A model generated the notes under the pieces. It did no database searches. It was not told the origin of the DNA and worked only from the letters and a program-made list of their open reading frames with translations. Positions 51,250-59,877 of a stretch of DNA of 64,000 nt are shown here, one piece after another. The translations under genes and the position numbers were made by a program. This DNA is from Flavobacteriaceae bacterium (GTDB lineage Bacteria; Bacteroidota; Bacteroidia; Flavobacteriales; Flavobacteriaceae). The number at the start of each line of letters is the position of its first letter. Within the stretch, counting starts at the first letter, position 1. The stretch is from NCBI GenBank assembly GCA_024638165.1, contig JAHEKV010000006.1:16700-80699 (forward strand), given 5' to 3'.

Positions 51250-52803
51250 ATGAATCGCGCCCAAAACCTCAAACGACTTAAATCGCGCAAGAAGCCTTGG
51301 GATATTGTTATTATCGGTGGAGGTGCCTCAGGAATAGGCTCGGCAATTGATGCTGCTTCTAGGGGTTATAAAACCTTACTATTAGAGAAATACGATTTTG
51401 CAAAAGGAACTTCTTCACGCAGTACTAAGCTCGTACACGGCGGGGTTCGCTATTTACAGAACGGCGATATATCACTCGTTATTGAAGCGCTTCGCGAGCG
51501 CGGTATCATGCGTAAAAACGCACCTCATTTGGTGCAAGATTTGAGTTTTGTAATCCCTTCTTACGATTGGTGGAATAGTCCTTTTTATGGGTTAGGCCTT
51601 AAGGTTTACGATATGATGGCGGGCAAGTTGGGTCTGGGACCTAGCACCTTGCTCGATAGAGAAGAGACCTTAGATCTCATCCCTAATGTAAAGAAGAAAG
51701 GACTTCGTGGAGGAGTTATTTATCACGACGGTCAATTCGATGATGCTCGAATGGCGGTTTCAATGGCGCAAACAGCCGAAAATCATGGAGCTACGCTATT
51801 AAACTACTTTTCTGTTGAGGGTCTGATTAAGGACGAGAGCGAGATGATAACGGGAGTCACTGCAAAGGATGAATTGAATGGAAAAACCTACACTATTGAA
51901 GCAAAAGTAGTCATCAACGCTACTGGAGTCTTTTCAGATAGCGTGATTCAAATGGACCAGCCAGGAACACCGGCTCGTATCCGACCCAGTCAAGGAATAC
52001 ACCTCGTTTTAGAAGGCTCTTTCTTAGATGGGAAGCATGCCATTATGGTTCCTCAAACTACAGATGGCAGAGTGTTGTTTGCGGTTCCTTGGAATGATTA
52101 CGTGGTTGTGGGTACGACAGACACGGCGATTGATTCTATTGATTTCGAGCCGAAACCCCTTGAAGAAGAAATTGATTTTGTATTAGAAAATGCAAGCGCC
52201 TACATGAGCCGTATGCCTAAAAGAGAGGATGTTCTTAGTGTGTTTTCTGGATTACGTCCGCTGGCAGCGTCAAACAATGACTCAGAGTCGACTAAGGAGG
52301 TCTCGAGACACCACAAGGTTATGGTAAGTACTAGTGGGCTGCTTAGTATCCTGGGAGGTAAATGGACTACCTACAGAAAAATAGCCGAGGATACCATTAA
52401 CACCGCTATTACGGTTGGTGGACTACCCGAGAGAAAATGCTCTACCGAATTACTACCGATTCACGGATATGACTATAATGCCGACTGGTCAGATCCTATG
52501 CACGCTTATGGCACGGACGCTGAAAAAATTCGAGAACTATCTTTCGGTAATGATTCCCTCTCTGAAGCATTTTATATTAGCCCAAACATGATTCATTGGG
52601 CGTGTGCTGAAGAGATGGCCGTCACCCTTGAGGATGTTTTAGCTCGAAGACACCGAGGGTTGTTTTTAAACGCGAAGGAAACCTTAAGAATTGCGCCTGT
52701 AGTTGCTCAGCTCATGGCAGAATTCCTAAACAAGGACGAGCAATGGGTATCTGAACAGATTCATGCTTTTGAAGAGGTTGCCTCTGCTTATCTTATTCCT
52801 TAA
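51250..52803 (+). CDS. glpD: Aerobic glycerol-3-phosphate dehydrogenase
   Basis: A 517-residue FAD enzyme passing electrons from glycerol-3-phosphate to quinone. The FAD loop is IVIIGGGASGIGSAIDAAS, followed by KGTSSRSTKLVHGGVRYLQ and VINATGVFSD. GGKWTTYRK sits near the C-terminal domain. It completes the pathway from glpF/glpK (30211-32438) and the glycerophosphodiesterase, although about 20 kb away. Its last 11 bases overlap the convergent TolC gene. Confidence 0.95.
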   Translation: MNRAQNLKRLKSRKKPWDIVIIGGGASGIGSAIDAASRGYKTLLLEKYDFAKGTSSRSTKLVHGGVRYLQNGDISLVIEALRERGIMRKNAPHLVQDLSFVIPSYDWWNSPFYGLGLKVYDMMAGKLGLGPSTLLDREETLDLIPNVKKKGLRGGVIYHDGQFDDARMAVSMAQTAENHGATLLNYFSVEGLIKDESEMITGVTAKDELNGKTYTIEAKVVINATGVFSDSVIQMDQPGTPARIRPSQGIHLVLEGSFLDGKHAIMVPQTTDGRVLFAVPWNDYVVVGTTDTAIDSIDFEPKPLEEEIDFVLENASAYMSRMPKREDVLSVFSGLRPLAASNNDSESTKEVSRHHKVMVSTSGLLSILGGKWTTYRKIAEDTINTAITVGGLPERKCSTELLPIHGYDYNADWSDPMHAYGTDAEKIRELSFGNDSLSEAFYISPNMIHWACAEEMAVTLEDVLARRHRGLFLNAKETLRIAPVVAQLMAEFLNKDEQWVSEQIHAFEEVASAYLIP

Positions 52804-54184
52804 TATTTTGAAAGGTTGAATTGAAGTAGAATTCAGCTAAAGCCATTTTTTGCTCAACTTCGGTATCAATGGCCTTCAGTGTGGCTTCGATGAGTTTTGA
52901 TTCTCTCGAGTTGACTAGGAAAAGCGAGCTTTCTCCAGCCTCGAACTTTTGTTGTTCTCCTTTAAAGAGCGTCGTGTAGTCAACAACCATGGAGTCGGCT
53001 AGGAGACGTTGGCGAGAAAGCGATTCTGAGGCTGTATTCAGCGCGGCTAATTTATTTTTTAGTTCAATGTAAACACGCTCCTGTTCAAGGGTTGCATCCT
53101 GCAGTTTTAAACTGGCAAGCTTTAATTCCGAACGTTCTTTTCGCAAAAAGAGCGGAAGCGCTACTTTCAGTTTCGTAGTGCTATTATTGGGATCTAAAGC
53201 AAGATTGAAATTTTGACTCGGGTCAGTCTCTGATAGCCATTGATAATCTAGGGTGACTTCGGGTAACAGATTGCTTCGTTGAAGTCTTCTTTCAAAACGC
53301 TGGATATCTGTTTTGTATCCAAGGGCTCTCAGTTTTGGATGCGACTCCAAATCAATGAGATCGATAGAGAAACGAGTTTTAAAATTCTCCTCAGATAGTA
53401 CAGGGATTACTTCCCGGTTAATCTCAACGGGCGTGTCTTCAATCCATAAATAATTCGAAGCTTTCAGTGCTTTTTCTCTCAATTTTAGACTCGCTTTCTC
53501 CTGACTGAGGAGTCTATTTTGATAGGCAATTCGCGCTTCTGTAGTGTCAATTGCTGCCAAATCACCTGAAGTGAAACGATCTCTTACCCCATCATATCTG
53601 AACTTGGCATTAGCGATGAATTCATCAAAAATCTCATAGGATTTATAGGCTCGATACCAGTCGAGGTAGGCATCAGTAGCTTCAAGGAGAATTTCGTTGA
53701 CTCGAAGTGCATTCTCTTCTTTTGCTTGGTCTACAAACCGCTTGGCTTGCTTAAGAGCAGTCATACGCTCGTTAGCGAGTAGTCCTTTTCCTAAATCGAT
53801 TGAGGCACCGACACCGTAAAGCTGATCTCCACTGACAACATTCTCAGGGTTGATCAGAGCTCCTTCAGCTTCGCTAAATTGTCCTTTGAGTGTGAGGCCG
53901 TAATAAGTGGGTACTGAAAAGGTTGCGCTTAGACGCTCGTAATAATTACTTCCTTTGAAGGTTTTATCGTTGAAGTCTGCTGCTAGTTTGGGATCGAATG
54001 CACCTCTAGCTTTAAGCAGTTTGGCTTCACTTTCACTCAGTTTAATGTCTGCTTGTTTCACTAGCGGATGAAAAGCCTTTACATACCCCAAGAATTCTTC
54101 TAAGCTAAGAGACTCTTGCCCCCTCACTAAAGAAGTGCAGCACAGAAAGACCATCAGTAATAATGATAAAAGAAATCGACTCAT
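52793..54184 (-). CDS. TolC-family outer membrane efflux protein
   Basis: A 463-residue outer membrane channel with a signal peptide (ending SLVRGQE). Long helices with two OEP repeats are visible: FHPLVKQADIKLSESEAKLL and AIDTTEARIAYQNRLL, then the C-terminal SELKLASLKLQDATLEQERV and FEAGESSLFLVNSRESKLI (in blocks). It would form the exit duct for the HlyD-ABC pump encoded just upstream (1-base overlap). Substrate unknown. Confidence 0.9.
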   Translation of the reverse strand: MSRFLLSLLLMVFLCCTSLVRGQESLSLEEFLGYVKAFHPLVKQADIKLSESEAKLLKARGAFDPKLAADFNDKTFKGSNYYERLSATFSVPTYYGLTLKGQFSEAEGALINPENVVSGDQLYGVGASIDLGKGLLANERMTALKQAKRFVDQAKEENALRVNEILLEATDAYLDWYRAYKSYEIFDEFIANAKFRYDGVRDRFTSGDLAAIDTTEARIAYQNRLLSQEKASLKLREKALKASNYLWIEDTPVEINREVIPVLSEENFKTRFSIDLIDLESHPKLRALGYKTDIQRFERRLQRSNLLPEVTLDYQWLSETDPSQNFNLALDPNNSTTKLKVALPLFLRKERSELKLASLKLQDATLEQERVYIELKNKLAALNTASESLSRQRLLADSMVVDYTTLFKGEQQKFEAGESSLFLVNSRESKLIEATLKAIDTEVEQKMALAEFYFNSTFQNIKE

Positions 54185-55542
54185 TACTTAATCTTAATAG
54201 GAAGTTTAGGGGTTTTAGTTGCTTCTGGCTTATAATACTCTGGTGGGAAACCATTGAGTTGTCTCCATATTTCATAACCCACAGGCACATTGTTTAGTAA
54301 TGCAATCGTACGTGCACCTGAACCAATTCGAACTTCTTCGGGCCATGGATGATCTTCAGGATCTGGAGCTAATAGTACGCGGTAGAGATTGTTTTCACTG
54401 ATGAAATTTTCAATGGCAACTACGCGTGCACCGTAGGTTCCGTAGGATACATTTGGCCATCCACTAAAGACGATTGCGGGCCATCCGTCAAATTCAATTC
54501 TCGCTTTCTCTCCTACTTTGATCAACGGCATGTCAATGGGTCTCACATAGGTCTCAACGGCCATTTGGTAATTATCTGGCATGATAGAAACTAAACGATC
54601 ACCCTCCTTAAAGGTTTCGCCAATACCGCCCTTAATCGCTTTATTGATAAAGCCTGATTGGGGAGCAACTACATATTCAAGATTCGCTCTAGAGGTATAA
54701 TTCGCAAGCGTATTCGATAGTTTAGCTACTTCGCCCTCTGCTTCAAAACGATTCGATTTGGCTGTTGCTAGATCAGATCGAGTCTTCGATAGTTTATCTG
54801 TAAACTCTGCTTGGATTCGGTCGATTTCTAGGCGTGCAATAGCTACCTCGTTCTTGGCATTTTGAAAATTATTCTCTGCCCCGATATACTTAGCTTCAGT
54901 GTCTCTGAGTTTAAGTCGTTTCTCCTCAACCTCACGAGTTGATTTTAGTCCTTTTTCATACAGACCCAATTCTCGATCTAAGCGAGTTTGAGCGATTGAT
55001 CGGTCAGTCTTGGCAGCTTCGAATTTAATGCTGTCGTTCTGCACATATAATACGGTTTGTAACAGTTTATTTTCGGCTTGATTTAATTTGAGTTTTCGCC
55101 CTGACTCTAATGCGGCTAATTGTGCTTCTAGAGCCTCAACCTTGTCTAAATAGGCTAGAACCGCACTTTTCTTTGCTTCGAGTTGCTCACTGGTGCGTTG
55201 CAATAATTGGGGATCGAAATATTCGCTTTTAACCTCTGAAATACGTAGGATGGTGTCCCCTTTGGTAACAAAATCCCCTTCGCGTACAAACCACTCTTCA
55301 ATTCGACCAGGAATGGGAGATTGCACGGTTTGAGGGCGCTTGTCAGGTTCTAATGTGGTTACATAGCCTTGACCGGTAAAATTCTGTGTCCAGGGTAAGA
55401 ACATGAAGACCAATAAAATGGTAAAGAATACCAACAAGAATCGATTGAATTGCTTGTAATAGTCGATACTAAAAATGCGATTCCCTGATCGGTACTTATC
55501 AAAATCGAATTTTGGGCTCGGCTTATTGGATATATTTAGCAT
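54184..55542 (-). CDS. HlyD-family periplasmic adaptor
   Basis: A 452-residue membrane fusion protein. A single transmembrane helix (about residues 33-52) is followed by a lipoyl half-motif (PIPGRIEEWFVREGDFV), a long coiled coil (about 110-250) and the second lipoyl half (LEYVVAPQSGFINKAIKGG). A beta-barrel domain (YVRPIDMPLIKVGEKARIEF) ends the protein. It joins the ABC exporter to the TolC channel, and overlaps both genes' ends (1 and 7 bases). Confidence 0.92.
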   Translation of the reverse strand: MLNISNKPSPKFDFDKYRSGNRIFSIDYYKQFNRFLLVFFTILLVFMFLPWTQNFTGQGYVTTLEPDKRPQTVQSPIPGRIEEWFVREGDFVTKGDTILRISEVKSEYFDPQLLQRTSEQLEAKKSAVLAYLDKVEALEAQLAALESGRKLKLNQAENKLLQTVLYVQNDSIKFEAAKTDRSIAQTRLDRELGLYEKGLKSTREVEEKRLKLRDTEAKYIGAENNFQNAKNEVAIARLEIDRIQAEFTDKLSKTRSDLATAKSNRFEAEGEVAKLSNTLANYTSRANLEYVVAPQSGFINKAIKGGIGETFKEGDRLVSIMPDNYQMAVETYVRPIDMPLIKVGEKARIEFDGWPAIVFSGWPNVSYGTYGARVVAIENFISENNLYRVLLAPDPEDHPWPEEVRIGSGARTIALLNNVPVGYEIWRQLNGFPPEYYKPEATKTPKLPIKIK

Positions 55543-57215
55543 GGTAGATTCGATTGAGTAGGTTTAACTTTTCCTTCTTCTAGTTCAATAAGTTCGTGAC
55601 ATCGGTTTGCCCAATAGTCATTGGCACTGACTACCACTAGCGTCCAAGGTTGGTTAGGATCAGTTAGGTAGTCAATAATTGAAGTGGTTTCATCTTTGGT
55701 GAATTGATCTAGAGGATCTTCTAAGACTAAAACCTTGGGGTGCTTCAAAATGGCTCTTGCTAGTAAAATCTTTTTGGAGATGGTATAGGAAATATGTCTT
55801 CCTTCTGCTTGAATCTGAGAATCAAGCCCTTGAGGCAATTCTTTTATAAACCCGTCAAGACCAACGGTTTTCGCGACATCAATAAGTTCTTTTTCAGAAA
55901 CATCGGTTCGATCAAAGATGAGATTTTCACGAAGACTCCCTTCAAACGGGGTTTGCTCAGAAAGTGACAGTCCTAATTGTGTTCGGTAGTGGTTGGGTTG
56001 TATCGATTTTAAATTTTGATCCTCTACAAAAACAGCCCCTGAGGTTGGGGTGCTCACTCCTGCGATTACCCGTAACAAACTTGATTTACCAGAGCCTGAA
56101 GCCCCTCTAAGTAAATAGGTTTTTCCTGACTCAAAGGTCAAATCAATCTGATCTAGTATAGGGCGCTCTCGGTCTTTTACTAGGTATCCGACTCCTTTGA
56201 GTTCTAACTTAAAACCGGTCGGATAGTTCGGGCGTTTCCCCTCCTGAGTTTCTAGGTCAAAGTCAAGAACTTCTCCCAGTTTTTCAATAGATGTCAGCAT
56301 ATCGTAGAGCGTTTCTAGGCTGACAATGAGTTTTTCAACGGAGGCAATTACGAGTAGAATAACAATTTCTGCCGCGACAAATTGTCCAATGTTCATCTGC
56401 TGATTGAGTACTAGAAGCCCCCCGATCACCAATAGGCCTGCGGTTACCGCCACCTTGAAAGCAATCATCTTGATGTATTGAAATTTAATCACTTTGAAGT
56501 GGGCTTCACGCGCTCCCAGATATCCTTCCACCAATTCATCGTTTTTAGTCAGGGCTAAGTCGGTGTCACCTGCCAACTTGAAACTGATAATCGATCGGGC
56601 GACTTCTTGAATCCAGTGGGCGACGCGATACTTATATTTCGATTCGATAATCGAAGTTTCAAGGCCTCGCTTAACGGTATAACGAAATACGAAGAACATG
56701 AGACTTAATAAGAAAATCCCGAAAAAGATGAAAAATGGGTGATAGAACGATAATAGGACGAGCGCAAAAAGAATCTGAATCAGTGCGGTAGGCACGTCGA
56801 TGAGAATCTTAGATAATCCTTTTTGAAGGGTTAGGGTGTCGAAGAATCGATTCGCTAATTCAGGCGGATATAAATTACGAAGTTGACTCATTCGAATCCT
56901 CGGAAAACGATAGCTAAGTTCAAAACTTGATCGAGTGAAAATGCGCTGTTGCAAGGTTTCAATGATTCGCATCTGCATGATTTGCAAAGCCCCTGCAAAA
57001 GACACCCCAATGGTTACCAGAATCACCAAAATGATCCATGAGCTCGATATCTGAGCCCCTTGAATGAGATTGATAATTGCTTGTACTCCAAGAGGAAGTG
57101 AAAGCGAAACTAGCCCTGCGAATATCGCGTAATAAAAGACCTGATAAATGTCTTTACGCTCGAGTTGAAAGAGCCTAAAAAAGCGCTGCCAGGTAGCTTT
57201 GGTGTTTATATTCAT
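55536..57215 (-). CDS. ABC half-transporter with degenerate nucleotide-binding domain
   Basis: A 559-residue ABC half-transporter. Transmembrane helices fill residues about 25-300 and the NBD residues about 335-550. Walker A GASGSGKSS (371-379) is intact. The signature region reads HISYTISKK instead of LSGGQ, Walker B ends LVLEDPLDQF (Glu-Asp order swapped relative to LDE), and the H-loop is VVVSAND with no His. There is no peptidase domain. It is encoded with HlyD, TolC and TetR. A homodimer would lack normal catalytic sites, so it may be weakly active or pair with another subunit. Confidence 0.85.
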   Translation of the reverse strand: MNINTKATWQRFFRLFQLERKDIYQVFYYAIFAGLVSLSLPLGVQAIINLIQGAQISSSWIILVILVTIGVSFAGALQIMQMRIIETLQQRIFTRSSFELSYRFPRIRMSQLRNLYPPELANRFFDTLTLQKGLSKILIDVPTALIQILFALVLLSFYHPFFIFFGIFLLSLMFFVFRYTVKRGLETSIIESKYKYRVAHWIQEVARSIISFKLAGDTDLALTKNDELVEGYLGAREAHFKVIKFQYIKMIAFKVAVTAGLLVIGGLLVLNQQMNIGQFVAAEIVILLVIASVEKLIVSLETLYDMLTSIEKLGEVLDFDLETQEGKRPNYPTGFKLELKGVGYLVKDRERPILDQIDLTFESGKTYLLRGASGSGKSSLLRVIAGVSTPTSGAVFVEDQNLKSIQPNHYRTQLGLSLSEQTPFEGSLRENLIFDRTDVSEKELIDVAKTVGLDGFIKELPQGLDSQIQAEGRHISYTISKKILLARAILKHPKVLVLEDPLDQFTKDETTSIIDYLTDPNQPWTLVVVSANDYWANRCHELIELEEGKVKPTQSNLPC

Positions 57216-57880
57216 AATAAGGTCTTTTTAACCAGATCAATCAAAAAGTCTTTTGGACCTTCTGCTCCCGTATCGGTAATATTTTTAAAGTGTTCTCTCA
57301 AGAAATGCTGATAAAGTGCAGTCTCAACAATGGTACTCGCTAATGTTTTTGGATGTTTATAATCGGGTGCTACCGCTTCAATCATCTCCCAAATTCTTGA
57401 AACTAGTCGTTTGTAACTTTCGAAACTACCTTCTTTGTTTTCAAGGTCTACTTGCTTCGTTAGAAATGATTTCGAGTTTTCATTAATCATGATGCGGTTA
57501 AGAGCACGTTCATCAACAAAGGTGAAATTCGAATCTTCTACGACCTCTCGACTAATAATTTCAATAGCACATTCTAATTTTTCTAACGGATCTTTCAGAC
57601 TAAAACTTCCAATCACCACTTGGTACTCGAGCCATCCCCAATACCAAGAACACAAATACATGAGTAGTTTATGCTTGTTCTCAAAGTACCGATAAATCGA
57701 ACTCTCGTTAGATCCAATGGCTTCTCCTAATTTTTTGAAAGTGAATGCCTCTATACCCATTTCATCAATGAGGCAAATGCTGTGCTCAATGATTCGTTTG
57801 CCTAGATCAGAAGATTCAGGGTCTTTGATATAAACAGAGGTTGGTATATTGATTTTAAGATTTGCAAGTAAACGATCCAT
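57212..57880 (-). CDS. TetR-family transcriptional regulator
   Basis: A 222-residue repressor. The N-terminal HTH is FTFKKLGEAIGSNESSIYRYF (about residues 47-67, in blocks), with a helical ligand-binding domain behind. A longer frame uses TTG at 57901, but that codon lies in the -7 element, so the ATG at 57880 is right. It is the first gene of the ABC-HlyD-TolC operon, with 4-base overlap to the ABC gene. A palindrome at the promoter fits autorepression. Confidence 0.9.
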   Translation of the reverse strand: MDRLLANLKINIPTSVYIKDPESSDLGKRIIEHSICLIDEMGIEAFTFKKLGEAIGSNESSIYRYFENKHKLLMYLCSWYWGWLEYQVVIGSFSLKDPLEKLECAIEIISREVVEDSNFTFVDERALNRIMINENSKSFLTKQVDLENKEGSFESYKRLVSRIWEMIEAVAPDYKHPKTLASTIVETALYQHFLREHFKNITDTGAEGPKDFLIDLVKKTLL

Positions 57881-57898
57881 AAGCAATATATTACTTTG

Positions 57899-57906
57899 CA
57901 AATATA
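57899..57906 (-). promoter_or_regulatory. Bacteroidota -7 promoter element for the TetR operon
   Basis: Minus-strand TATATTTG matches TAnnTTTG exactly. It ends 18 bases before the ATG at 57880. Confidence 0.6.
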
Positions 57907-57921
57907 ATAGTAATACTATTA
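57905..57921. promoter_or_regulatory. Palindromic candidate operator of the TetR regulator
   Basis: TAATAGTA and TACTATTA form a perfect 8-base inverted repeat around a central A. It overlaps the upstream edge of the -7 element at 57899-57906, so a bound TetR dimer would block transcription of its own operon. Confidence 0.65.
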
Positions 57922-57953
57922 AAATGATTTAATCGCCCAATTTTAACCTGTCT

Positions 57954-58763
57954 TTAAGAGAATTGTTGAAGGTCTTGTGCAGAGGTTAAATCTGGAAGTT
58001 GCTCAAAGACCAGGTGACAATAGACGCTTTTTGGTTGCTCTTTTATGGCGATTCTAATGGCCTCTGGCAATTCTTTTTCTCCCCGGGTCGGATGCACAGG
58101 ACAAGCCTGTAGTGCCTTATAAAAGGAGCCTCCATCAACCAAGTTAAGGTTCATACTTACTCGTAAGTACCCCTCCTTGTCATAAAAATTTTTGTGTGTA
58201 TCAACCGGTGGTTTTTCGATAATGCCTTCAACAAAATTAGCGTCGTCTACTTGAATAAGAGCGAAGGCGGCTATCCGTGTCTCATCAAATCCGAGGTGCT
58301 TCGCCTCATAGGATATGATTGCATGCGGGGTTTCATGGTGGGTCATTGCTTTTTTAAAGGCATCTCGACTGTAAAGGTTGTCCCCATTAGCGATGATAAA
58401 GGAGCTGTTTTGAAGCATTGGAAACTGCTCCAGGGCTTGATGAACTGCATCTGCCGTTCCTAAAGGCTCTGGCTGAACAGCAAAATCGATGGTTACTGCT
58501 GGGTATGTCTCTTTAAAACTGGCTCTCCAGAGTAGAAAATCTTGATGGTCAGAACTAGTGACCACGATAATCTGTTGAACACCTGCAGCGATCGCCTCGG
58601 TGCAAAGCAGGCTTAGAAGGGGAGTTTTTGAACTCCCTAGTTCGATCAGTGATTTGTGCCTTTCTAGTGCCTGTTTTTTACTGATCTCTGAGAGATTGGC
58701 TTGGTCTAGGCTCTTCTTCATTCTCGAAGAACGCCCACCTGCGAGGATAACTAGTGTTCTCAA
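57954..58763 (-). CDS. Sugar nucleotidyltransferase-like protein
   Basis: A 269-residue NTP_transferase-fold protein. LVILAGGRSSRMKKSLDQ is the N-terminal nucleotide loop (the usual GTR is replaced by SSR and an insertion follows). PEPLGTADAVHQAL and FIIANGDNLYS carry the base and metal sites, and GIIEKPPVD the typical substrate loop. It would couple a sugar-1-phosphate to a nucleotide. Its 4-base overlap with the GHMP kinase gene suggests the kinase supplies the sugar-1-phosphate. Confidence 0.83.
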   Translation of the reverse strand: MRTLVILAGGRSSRMKKSLDQANLSEISKKQALERHKSLIELGSSKTPLLSLLCTEAIAAGVQQIIVVTSSDHQDFLLWRASFKETYPAVTIDFAVQPEPLGTADAVHQALEQFPMLQNSSFIIANGDNLYSRDAFKKAMTHHETPHAIISYEAKHLGFDETRIAAFALIQVDDANFVEGIIEKPPVDTHKNFYDKEGYLRVSMNLNLVDGGSFYKALQACPVHPTRGEKELPEAIRIAIKEQPKSVYCHLVFEQLPDLTSAQDLQQFS

Positions 58764-59812
58764 TGACTCGTGATTTGAATAGGTTCTACGAATTTTGCCT
58801 TCTGTTGTAATACTGCCCTTATGACCTTAGGATGACTTTCTTTTGGGGCAAGGATGATGAAGCATCCGCCTCCACCAGACCCCATTACTTTTACTGCCTT
58901 TGCTCCTGCATTTTTCGCTTCATTCATTTGAACGCGCATTCGCTCAGGGGTGTTTTTAATCGCGGTGTCTAGGTAGTATTGATGTCTTTCTATTAATTGC
59001 TCTAGAGGTGAGAGGGATGATTCTTTGTTTGTCCCTTTTCGATAAATACGGATTGCTTTTTTGGTGATGAGATGATTTTCTATCGCCGCCTCGAAATAGG
59101 GAAATAGTGGTGCAGACAGTTTACTGCCTAGCCGTTGTATGTCTTCTGCCTTGGCTAGTTTTAATGAAAATTGAGGCTCGTACTGCCTCACCTTTGCTAC
59201 TGCTTCGAGGGCATACTCTTTGGCTTTTCCCAGCACTCCGAGGGTTGATTTAGGCAGCCCTGAATGCGCTAGTAAAAATTCGTTATGAGGGTTTACAAAA
59301 GCTTCAGTATGTCTGGTTTCAGGTTCAATGAGGCGTAAACCTCCGAGAGCACTACTGTAGTGATCCATGATTCCGCCCGGTTCATTAAAAAATTCAACTT
59401 CGGCCTGATGCGCCCAGTTTGCAATCTGTAAATCACTAGCCTTGGACTCTGTCGCCTGAAGGATGAATCGTATCAAGGCGACAATCAACGCCGAAGAGCT
59501 CGATACGCCTGCATTCACTGGAATTTCGGAGTGAATCTTAATGTCGTAACCTGAGCTTAGGGTGATTTGGTTCGCATGTAAAACCGAGAGGGTGGAACAG
59601 AGATAATCTCCTTTTTCGACCTGAGTGGGTATTAGATCAATTTGTCTGTTTATTTTGAGGTCGCTAAGGTTGAAGTTTAAAACTCCTTGTCTGTTTGGTT
59701 GGGCTTCGATATAAATATATCGATCGATACTCGCTGCAATTACTGGGAGATTGAGATAGTCTTGATGGTCGCCAAACAGACAAATCCTGGCGGGAGCTTT
59801 AACGCGAATCAT
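58760..59812 (-). CDS. GHMP sugar kinase (galactokinase-like)
   Basis: A 350-residue GHMP-family kinase. VKAPARICLFGDHQDYLNLP is the N-terminal substrate motif (galactokinases have GRVNLIGEHTDYxxG). IPVNAGVSSSSALIVAL is the ATP loop and KVMGSGGGGCFIIL the third motif. A sugar 1-kinase role is likely, because a nucleotidyltransferase follows directly. Which sugar (galactose, fucose, arabinose or other) is not shown. It is divergent from the GH109-like gene. Confidence 0.85.
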   Translation of the reverse strand: MIRVKAPARICLFGDHQDYLNLPVIAASIDRYIYIEAQPNRQGVLNFNLSDLKINRQIDLIPTQVEKGDYLCSTLSVLHANQITLSSGYDIKIHSEIPVNAGVSSSSALIVALIRFILQATESKASDLQIANWAHQAEVEFFNEPGGIMDHYSSALGGLRLIEPETRHTEAFVNPHNEFLLAHSGLPKSTLGVLGKAKEYALEAVAKVRQYEPQFSLKLAKAEDIQRLGSKLSAPLFPYFEAAIENHLITKKAIRIYRKGTNKESSLSPLEQLIERHQYYLDTAIKNTPERMRVQMNEAKNAGAKAVKVMGSGGGGCFIILAPKESHPKVIRAVLQQKAKFVEPIQITSH

Positions 59813-59877
59813 ATCCTAAAAATAGCAGAATCTGCCTGAACTTTTCTATCTTTTAATCGCTCTAAAACCAATTCATA

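Noticed and set aside
57881..57901. TTG start at 57901 for the TetR regulator
   Set aside because: It lies inside the -7 element, so it would be upstream of the transcript start.
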